Position numbers and translations under genes: made by a program | Notes under the pieces: model-generated | The model's database searches: none | Told to the model about the DNA's origin: nothing | Seen by the model: the letters and a program-made list of their open reading frames with translations, nothing else | NCBI GenBank assembly: GCA_018398765.1 | Contig: JAHBMJ010000633.1 | Location: 1 to 43,545, forward strand | DNA: 43,545 nucleotides | Reading direction: 5' to 3' | Source of the DNA: Chromera velia | Lineage: Eukaryota; Sar; Chromeraceae | In this document: positions 36,139-43,545 of the stretch, in pieces | How positions within the stretch are numbered: position 1 is the stretch's first letter | Layout of the letters: each line of letters begins with the position of its first letter

Positions 36139-38444
36139 GACGTTGAAGCACGTGAAAAATCTTCATGCAGTCTTTGCTCTTGAAGTTCGTGTATTCATAT
36201 GGAAAGGACGTGGCGTCGACTGCTTCGGGCAGCAGGTAAGGGGGAAGGAAGCATTTTGGACTTTTTTTTCTCCCGACAGGACCCGAACACTTCCCTGAAC
36301 TTCCGAGACCGACACACATACACATACACATAGACAAGCAAGCAGAGGCAATTAAGGGTTGAGATGGAGAGACAATGAAGGTGCACGAAAACACACCAAC
36401 CAAGCTACCTGATTTCAGACGCCAGGCGTTCCCGAAACCCCCGGAGATGCACAGACCCCCCACAGAGGATGATGTTCTGCACGACCTGCCGTCTGCAGTC
36501 GACACCGACCTTTTCCAGGAGCCTGCAGAATCGTCATCGTGAGAAATGATCGAGAAAAGTTTTGTGCACAAGACCAGGAAACAGACAAGAAAAAGTGGTA
36601 GAAGCCAGGCAAACATACCAGACGGACGGACAGATAGGTAAGGGCAGTTGGAGAGACGAACAGCCAGCTAAACAGGGAGAAAGAGCAACCACACAGACTC
36701 ACTGGATGAAGAGTTGCTGCAAAGACAAACGCTCGTCGCCCTCCTCGAAGAACTCCTCGCACGCCTTCCACCTGAAAGAATAGAAGAGAAAACAAAAGGA
36801 ATCAAGAGAGGCAGGAAGGAAGGAAGGAAGGAAGGAAGGAAGGGAGGGAGGAGGAAGGAAGGAAGGAAGGAAGAAAGAAAGAAAGAAACAAAACGAGGAA
36901 GCAAGAGAGAAAGAATCAAACAAATAAACAAAGGGAGGGAGGGAAGGAAGGAAGACGGCATAATGAGAAAAATACTCATGTGCGGAGAATATTGTTTTTT
37001 GGTGTCCGATTCCACAAGACTGAACGATGGGCACGTGTGCGTCCACTCACCTGGCTTCTGCAGGGACCGTAAGGAAAAGTTTTTTCTCAATGAAGTAGTG
37101 AGCATCCTTCTCGGAAACGAAGTCGAAAGCAGGGGGCCCAGAGTCCTCCTCCTCCACCTCTGCAGGTTTCGGCTTCAGGGTGGCACCCCCACCTGCAGCA
37201 GCAGCACCAGCAGCCGCGGCAGGGGCTCCCCCCTCTTCCCCTTCCTTCTCCTTTTCCTTCTCCTCTGCTTGTCGTTTCTTGAGAGAGAAGCGGACGTAGC
37301 AGGCCCGCACCTTCACGTCCTCAAGGGTCTCTGGGGTCATCTTAGCGATCTGCTTTGGTTCAAAAGAATGGAGGGGGGGGGGGATGCAGGATGTGTGTTG
37401 TTTGCTTGGGAGTGACGAAAAGACGGCACAAAACACGCAAAATATGAATGCCGAGGTAAGGAGATACGGTGCATACGGCTGCATGCCTGTCGTGCACTGT
37501 TTTGCCGGTACGCTTGTCAATATGAAGGAAGCCTGGTGTTCTGGAGGATTCCCTGGCGGCGCTGTGGAAGGAAACAGGGGGATGCAGGAGGCACCCTTTG
37601 AACTTCTCTCTTCGTGACTGTGCTTGTGAAAACACCGTCAGAAAAGATCACGAGAACAGGCCGTCAAGACAGAAAAATGGAAAAGCGTGGCAAAAGAATA
37701 GCTATGGAATGCCAGGCAAGCCAAGCCTCTTGAGGGAACTAATGAGGCGGAGTCTGGGACGGACGGACGGGTGGATATGCAGATAGAGGACACAACATCA
37801 TTTAGAAGACGAGCCAAGGACGCTGGTTGGGTCAACTTCTGGTATCTTCCCCTTTCTCCCTGCATCACCGTTTTGCTGACCAATTTCATTTGTTCCTTTT
37901 CTTTTTTCTTCTCTGCGTTTTCCTCGAGGAGTTTCTTCAAGCTCTCATCGACCAGGATCGCCCCTGTGTTGGTCAACGAGTACGCCCTCAGAAGAGGCAC
38001 TCCCTCCATCACAGCCATCATGCGAGTCTCCCTCAGACCCACGTCAATGATAATGCCAGTGGGAAGGCCAGTCAAGTAGAGGGGAAGGGTGAGATCCATG
38101 ATGAAGAGAACTGAAGGAACGTTGAAAATCTCAAAGAGAACTTTCGCAATCGCACGTCGCATTGGTGAGGGCTGATAGAACTTGTCGCATATGACGACCC
38201 TTCTCTCTTTGGGGTTGGCTTGAAGAAAGAAGAAGAAAACCTTTCGGAAGAACTCCTCCAGGATTTTGCACCACTCTGCCTCGGACACAGTCGATTCACA
38301 GTACTTTCCCTTCCGTCTCTGTACCAGCTCAGGGGTGCGGCACACGTGTCTTGGAACGCTCTCATTTGCAAAACCGAGTTTTGAGAATCCCTCCCCGAAG
38401 TCAACCACAACTGCCTGCTTCTCAATCAGGCAGTAGTATTCCAT
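35110..38444 (-). CDS. ARP10: Actin-related protein 10 (dynactin pointed-end subunit), 452 aa
   Basis: Exons 38444-37881, 37349-37051, 36771-36703, 36522-36409, 35859-35730, 35292-35110; phases 0, 2, 2, 2, 0 agree. The N-terminus KQAVVVDFGEGFSKLGFAN is the actin-fold phosphate-binding strand pair in its ARP10 form. ERRVVICDKFYQPSPMRRAI, GIIIDVGLRE and the segment IILCGGSVHLRGFRERLASE match later actin-fold elements. The tail DYTSADWQANKLLPDW aligns with the end of ARP10. In animals ARP10 caps the pointed end of the dynactin Arp1 filament. Length is slightly above the roughly 417-residue human protein, because exon 2 carries a Glu/Ala/Gly-rich insert of about 45 residues and the C-terminus a Gln/Lys/Glu tail. 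The intron 36408-35860 holds another open frame on this strand, but skipping it gives correct phase and alignment. Divergent from the FKBP gene. Confidence 0.85.
35403..35449. repeat. (GC)n(AC)n microsatellite in ARP10 intron
   Basis: CG dinucleotides followed by CA, in the 35729-35293 intron; the sense strand reads (GT)n(GC)n. Alternating purine-pyrimidine sequence of this kind can form Z-DNA. Confidence 0.9.
36096..36136. repeat. (GA)n microsatellite in ARP10 intron
   Basis: About 41 bases of GA in the 36408-35860 intron; the sense strand is (TC)n. Confidence 0.95.
36811..36890. repeat. (GGAA)n-type purine tract in ARP10 intron
   Basis: An imperfect GGAA/GAAA array of about 80 bases in the 37050-36772 intron; the sense strand is TTCC/TTTC. 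Confidence 0.9.
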
Positions 38445-39014
38445 TTTTGGCTCTTAACTTGGCCTGGAACAGCAAAAGGGGAAATCGATGGAGGAATGAA
38501 GAACTCGCGTCCCTTCTATCCTTTCACAGACCTCTTATCCACACATTTGTAGCTAGTCCGATACCCTGGTAAGCTGATAATGTGTACGGGCAGAGAGGGA
38601 CGAACTACGGAACCGAAAGGCGATGCTTCGCGAGGCCTCGAAGACTGTCCAAGATCGAGCGGGACTGCATGAAGACGTCGGACTGAAAGATTCATTTTGG
38701 ATTTGTTGACTTCAACGCACAACTGTTGTTCGCGCGTGCGTCAACAAAGGCGTGCATGCACAGTGGCGGCGCCATGCAAGCGATGGGGGGGCCCGGCCGG
38801 CCGAGACCCCGACTATATATAGAAAAGAGCTTTCGGAATCTTTCGGATTCCCTCAGCGACTGCTGCCACATGCTGCCACTGTGCTGTGTCACGATCCACG
38901 CTGGGCTGTCTCCCAGCCTGTGGGCCTTCCACTCCTGCAGCACCGTGTTTTTCCCACACGACGTGAAACCACAGGTCGAGGGGCATGGCAGATTGAAGAG
39001 AGGCTTTGTGCAAG
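38445..39014. promoter_or_regulatory. Shared divergent promoter region (ARP10 / FKBP) with TATA-like box
   Basis: 570 bases between head-to-head start codons. A palindromic CTATATATAG lies at 38813-38822, 200 bases upstream of the FKBP ATG and just after a GC-rich GGCCGGCCG stretch. A GTGCATGCAC word is at 38752-38761. The TATA-like box could serve either direction. Confidence 0.45.
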
Positions 39015-41792
39015 ATGCTGATCACAAATTTGTTCTGTTGTTTCGCGTCACTTCTCTCAGACTCCCCCACTGCTCTTTCGTCCTTTTCAAACGTCAGGCA
39101 GTGTCCATCGGAATGCAGAAGAAAAGCCCCGCAAGGAGTTTTGCCTCTGCGTTCACACAGCCGAGAGGAGGACTCAGAGACGGCAGACGAGACGGCACCA
39201 CTCAGTCGGAGACGCCAAGTGACTTCGTCGGTATCTTCCCTCTCTCTTCTCGCCTCTGCAGTCGCAGCAGCGCCTCTTCTCCTCTTAAAGCCCGGTGATG
39301 CTCTTGCTCTCTCCAAGCTGAAAGCCACAAACATTGAGGAGGCAAGACGCATCGGAGAAGCCAAAATTGAGGAGGAGGAACGCCAAAAAGGTCCCATAAG
39401 AAGAATTAATGGCATCAAAGTTAGAGAGGTAGGTTGCCGATCTTGCATCGTATTTCTGAGAAGTTTTCTCAATGTGCCTGTCAGTCTGCTTATAATTTCT
39501 TCCGCTCCCCCTTTCTGCCTCTCCCATTTTCTGTGGTTCCCCTTCCCGATCCCTGCCAATTCTTTCAGTTTATCTCCACCTCCCCCCCCTAACGCTTTTC
39601 CTCCCTACTCTCCCGACACTGCTTTTCAGAGATTGCTTTCGACCTGCCCCACACTGACCAGCTGACGGAGCTGGATACAGCAATAGGAGTGTGCAAAAAA
39701 ATGCTTAGACGAACTGTCGAAGTTGTTTCTCACTCACTCACTGAGTCACTCCCCCCCTCACTCCTTCGAATTACATTGAGTGCAGCCAAAGGTCGGCACA
39801 GGGGCTGAATGCGAGTCGGGGGACCTGTGCAAGATCCGGTACCAGGTCTATAAGGGAAATGGGGACTATATGTTCAGGTGAGGAAGGAAGGAATTCATTC
39901 GATCGTTTCTTCTTCCATTCCTTCTCTCCCTCCTTCTTCCTTCGCCTGTTCCCTCCATCAATACCCTCTCTTTCCTCTCTCCCCCTTCCTCTCTCTCCCT
40001 TCCTCTCTGCCTTCGAGCGTGTAGCTGTGAATTTCTACGTGTATGCACGTGTGCTGTTCTTGCGTTGTGGAGATTTTTTTTTGTTCACTCACTTGTGTGT
40101 CATCCAGAGGGGTGAGCAGGGGGTAAAGGAGGTCTTTGAGAGCACGCCCACTTTGTTTTTCTCCCGGTCCCCTGGTGCGTGGTAACATGTGTGGGGTGGC
40201 GTGTAAGTCTGAGGCCATGTCTAAACGCGTGCAAATGGGGCAGAAGAGAACGCTGCAGGGAGACGATGGTGCACTTCCACATGCGTGTCGGTGTGATAAC
40301 TCCCACACTCCGCAATTTTGAGTGAAAACAAGCGGTTTTCCGCACAGGAAACAGTCCAACGAACGGGGTTGATTGCCAGTGCATGCTTCTTTTTCTTTTG
40401 ACGCGGTCTCATTCGATGCGTGAATCTTTTTTTCTGTTTGCAGTCTCGGGTACGGGAGAGAGTTCAAGGAGGACCAGACGGAGCTGTACGCGTTCAAGTA
40501 TCAAGATGATGATGATCAGAAGGTCAACCTGCATGGGAGACCGGAAAGAACAAGAGGCAGGCAGGCAGGCAGACAGAAGAAGAGAGGTGTTCTCTGAACT
40601 GCTGGGTGTTTCGATCGCTACGGCTCCTCGTTTTGAAGCATCTCGAAAACTACATTCCATTCCATGAGATAGTTGGGAAGCGAAGGTGTTTAGACGGGAA
40701 GGCCGTATGCCGAGTCCTTTTTTCTCGCTTGGCTCCTTCCTTCGTCCGCAGTCTCTCTTTTCCTCTGCGTTTTTCCGCCTCTTGTTTTTCTATGTACACC
40801 ATGCATGCACCTGAAGCGTGCCTTCACATTCTCATGGACATCCCATCCCCCCTTGGGTCTTTTTGCTCGATCGACTTTGAGTTGTGTCAGTCCTTTTATC
40901 GCTCGGTCTGGATGTCCAGAAAAGGAAAAAGATAAAATTTTCTTCCTTTTCCTCTTTGTCTGTCTGTCCACAGATTCCATTGGGGGTCGAAAGAGCGATG
41001 CAGGGAATGCGCGTAGGAGGTCAGTGCCCGTGCTTGTGCCTCCGTGTCTCTCTCTTCGCTTCGCCCTAGCTCTCTCGTTGTGCCACGCGCCATTCATCGA
41101 AGGGCACTGACCGGTCGCACTTCAATCAGTGGTCATTCAATGTGTGTGAGCAGATCAAACAGAACCTCTTTCACAATACAGATCGATGCAATGTTTTCAT
41201 TTGAAACTCACGGAGAGATACTAAGAGATTTCAGTAAGGCAACGGTCACACTCAGAGGCATCGTCTGTCTTTTCTTTGTTGAGCACGACAGGTCAATCAT
41301 TGATAGATGACCTGTGCGTCGCACGTCGTCTGGCTCCTCCGTATTCACATACACGTACATGTACACACACAAACGCAAACTTTGGTGTGTGCCTAGTGCA
41401 ACGGAGAGATGACACCCTGTGTCTGCGCCCTTTGCTTGCCTCAATACTTTGCGACACGTTTCGGGCTTTCTGGTTTCCTGTGCATACGCTTTCTCTTCAG
41501 ACATGGAAGATGACTGAGAACACTGACACGAATGAGTGATTGTTTGACTGCAACTTTTCACAACAGCGACCACCTGAGTGAATGAATGAATGAATGAATG
41601 AATGAGTGACGTCATGCAGGACAGAGAAAGATCCTGATCCCCCCCGACCAGGGGTTCGAGACCTCATCGGATAGACCAGAGCCAGACACTTACAGCGGCA
41701 AGAGAAAGCTGGAAGCACACAGGAAGGAGGCCTTGGTGATGGAAGTGGAGCTTGTGAAGGTCTTCAAACCAAAGTCGAGGGTCTCAGGGTGA
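39015..41792 (+). CDS. Plastid (thylakoid-lumen) FKBP-type peptidyl-prolyl isomerase, 286 aa
   Basis: Exons 39015-39428, 39632-39688, 39786-39877, 40444-40522, 40974-41019, 41620-41792; phases agree (0, 0, 2, 0, 1). The second acceptor is ambiguous by two bases (CAG at 39629 or AG at 39631). Residues 1-25 resemble an ER signal peptide. A transit-like basic/Ser stretch follows. Then RRR plus a hydrophobic core and ALA (SRRRQVTSS ... GDALA, about 66-102) form a twin-arginine lumen signal, so the mature protein is predicted in the thylakoid lumen of a complex plastid. The FKBP domain runs about residues 165-285 (GDLCKIRYQV, SLGYGREFKED, IPLGVERAMQGM, RKILIPPDQGFET, VMEVELVKV). The Trp of the canonical pocket is Val and the pocket Tyr is Phe, as in many lumenal FKBPs, so isomerase activity may be weak. 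Lumenal FKBPs assist photosystem and electron-transport assembly; the exact role is inferred. Confidence 0.87.
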
Positions 41793-42821
41793 GATGAAAG
41801 AACGGACATGAAGGGAATAGAACTTGGAGCTTCTCTCATCAGTCCACGTAGGTACCGGCTTCTTTCTCTGTCTGCCGCTTCGTCTAGCTGATTAACAGGT
41901 TGGCTTCTGGCACTTGTGAGTTTTCAGATTCTTCGTAACGTAACGCCAGAAGCTCACGAAGACCACCGAGAAGTTTGTTCAAGAGCTTGTACACATGATC
42001 AGTTGATTCAGTTCTTTGAACGCGTCGTTGAGGAGAACGTTGTGCATTTTACGTACTGGTGGTAAACTTTATAATCTGAAAAGTGCCAGGAAAAATGTCG
42101 CATACAGGCATAACTACTAGGTATAATCTGTAAAGTTTTAAAGTGAAATAAAGTTTAAAGTCTGATTTTAGACAATTTTTAAAGTGTATTTTAAAAGTTT
42201 TTTAAGTTGAATGTACTATTACCTAAACTATTTTACTATAACTTTGAATTATTTTAACATATATTTTTTAGTGTTTGTTAAGGTAAAAGAAACGGAAGAA
42301 ACTTATGACCCAAAAAGAGCTTCTCAGCAAAATTGAGTAAATAATAATCTGTAAATTATGAAATTATGAAGGGACATAGTTATAAAGTCCCAAAAATTTT
42401 GAAGCTAGTTTTGAACCTAACCATAAAAATAACTTAATTTACAAATCATATATCATCACAGTCTAGATCACAGTGTATCATCAGACCGAAAGTTATGAAC
42501 GATACACAGTATGGTTAGGAGGAACCAAAAATTGGCCGCCCAGTAAATTGGTGGTAATCACATTTATGGATATGGTAGTAAGTTGGGGCAGAGGTATCAT
42601 GGTAGTGGTAATATAGGGGTTTTTCCTAATAATCTTATGCTTTTCAATAAAAAGATTCATAAAATATGGAACAATCAATTAAAAAATTATAAAAACTCTT
42701 TATAGAAAACCATTAAAATGATTGAAAACAATCGTTTTACATTTTTCTAATGGAACATTAATATGCGGGACCTAATAAATTATGTCACCTTATGAATCTA
42801 GGCAATGATGTAATTAAAGAA
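41793..42821. other. AT-rich intergenic region, no gene seen
   Basis: It follows the FKBP stop codon. From about 41930 the sequence becomes AT-rich, with repeated TTTTAAAGT-type words. One minus-strand frame (42493-42678) has no support. This island abuts the presumed LTR at 42822. Confidence 0.5.
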
Positions 42822-43545
42822 TGTTAGACCCTGCAGGTAGCCAGGATTTTATGGGCAGGCTTTTAGCGGATTTTATGGGATTTTGGCCAGGATTTTAGCG
42901 GATTTTGGTGGATTTTGCCCAGGATTCTGCCGGACGCTTAACGTTAAAAATATAATCCCTACACCTAGGATTTTGTTACGTTGTGGCTTGTACGGCGACT
43001 TGATCACCCGCCAAACTTGCTAGTACTGGGACTGGGAAACTAACTTCGCAATACTAAGCCCGGCCGGCATTAATTAAGTGCACTAAGAGAATTAAGTGAT
43101 AGACTGACAATACAGAGAAAGAAATAATAGACTTGCAATACAGAAATAAATAGAAGCATGCCGTACAGTCTTCGTCCATCTGTATCGCTTGAATGGAGTC
43201 CTTAGAAGTGAACTCTGAGTGACAGACTTAAGGAGGTAAGGTATGATGAGTCCCCAACTAGACTACGTTCTTAGTCTAGGAGGTAATCTGACGTGGTAGC
43301 AGCAGAGCCCCGGTCCTCCGCCTCAGGGAGACCCCGCTCTGCCTCTCAACTGTTGTTTGAAGTGCGGGCAGGATGGATCCGTCTACTATCACTCCTGAGC
43401 TCATCCAGCAGCTCATTCAAACTCAACAGCAGCAGCAAGCTGAGATCCAGGCACTGCAGGTCCAAAACGGGCAGTTGACCCAACAGAATCAACAACTGCA
43501 CCAAGAGCTGATCAACCACCAGCAGACAGTCGGGACAGCACAACA
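42822..43545 (+). mobile_element. 5' end of an LTR retroelement (cut by window edge)
   Basis: A candidate LTR runs from about 42822 (TGTTAGA) to 43293 (TCTGACG), with roughly inverse ends, and includes a short GGATTTT-type repeat cluster at 42846-42935. Directly after it, TGGTAGCAG at 43294-43302 fits a primer-binding site complementary to an initiator-Met tRNA 3' end. A gag-like frame opens with ATG at 43373 (MDPSTITPELIQQLIQTQQQ, a Gln-rich coiled coil) and is still open at the window edge. The family (Copia or Gypsy) cannot be settled. The visible end looks whole; treated here as a fossil copy. Confidence 0.6.

Noticed and set aside
41640-41662. GGGGTTCGAGACC resembling a tRNA T-loop
   Set aside because: It lies inside the last FKBP exon in frame and no acceptor stem or D-arm surrounds it.

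Overview
The window reads as nuclear DNA of a photosynthetic eukaryote with a complex plastid, most like a chromerid alga (Chromera velia or a relative). Grounds: intron-rich genes spaced at several kb, very abundant microsatellites, an FKBP whose N-terminus stacks an ER-type signal, a transit-like stretch and a twin-arginine thylakoid-lumen signal, a dynactin-type actin-related protein, and many TGCATGC motifs of the kind bound by alveolate AP2 factors. The species is inference; base composition is near 50% GC in gene tracts, with AT-rich islands between.

Eight protein genes could be modelled, seven of them end to end with matching splice phases. Left block: a BTB/POZ-like coiled-coil gene (649-3925, minus) diverges from a secreted or organellar serine beta-lactamase/LACTB-like gene (4482-6791, plus). 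A gene-free stretch of 5.4 kb follows and holds an 844-bp hAT-type transposon with a perfect 8-bp target duplication. Centre: two adjacent minus-strand paralogues (12147-15119 and 15765-18925) encode Cys/His repeats of the form CxHGRx4-5CxxCGG. Next is a 1,488-residue minus-strand protein (20651-27563) with more than 20 RRxS phosphorylation-type sites. Right block: an MCTP-like C2/transmembrane gene (28167-33511, plus), an ARP10 gene (35110-38444, minus) and a thylakoid-lumen FKBP (39015-41792, plus). The 5' end of an LTR retroelement begins at about 42822 and runs off the window.

Three gene pairs are head-to-head with 0.55-0.6 kb shared promoter regions (A/LACTB, RRxS/MCTP, ARP10/FKBP). AT-rich islands lie at 1-480, 7790-8640, 19440-20190, 33880-35040 and 41930-43000, always between genes. 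No tRNA, rRNA, CRISPR or operon was seen.

Most unusual: the Cys/His gene 15765-18925 has two introns of about 110 nt that themselves encode further Cys/His repeats in the downstream frame; about half of the modelled 5' splice sites have C at +3 (GTCAG type); and intronic microsatellites are pyrimidine- or TG-rich on the sense strand almost every time.
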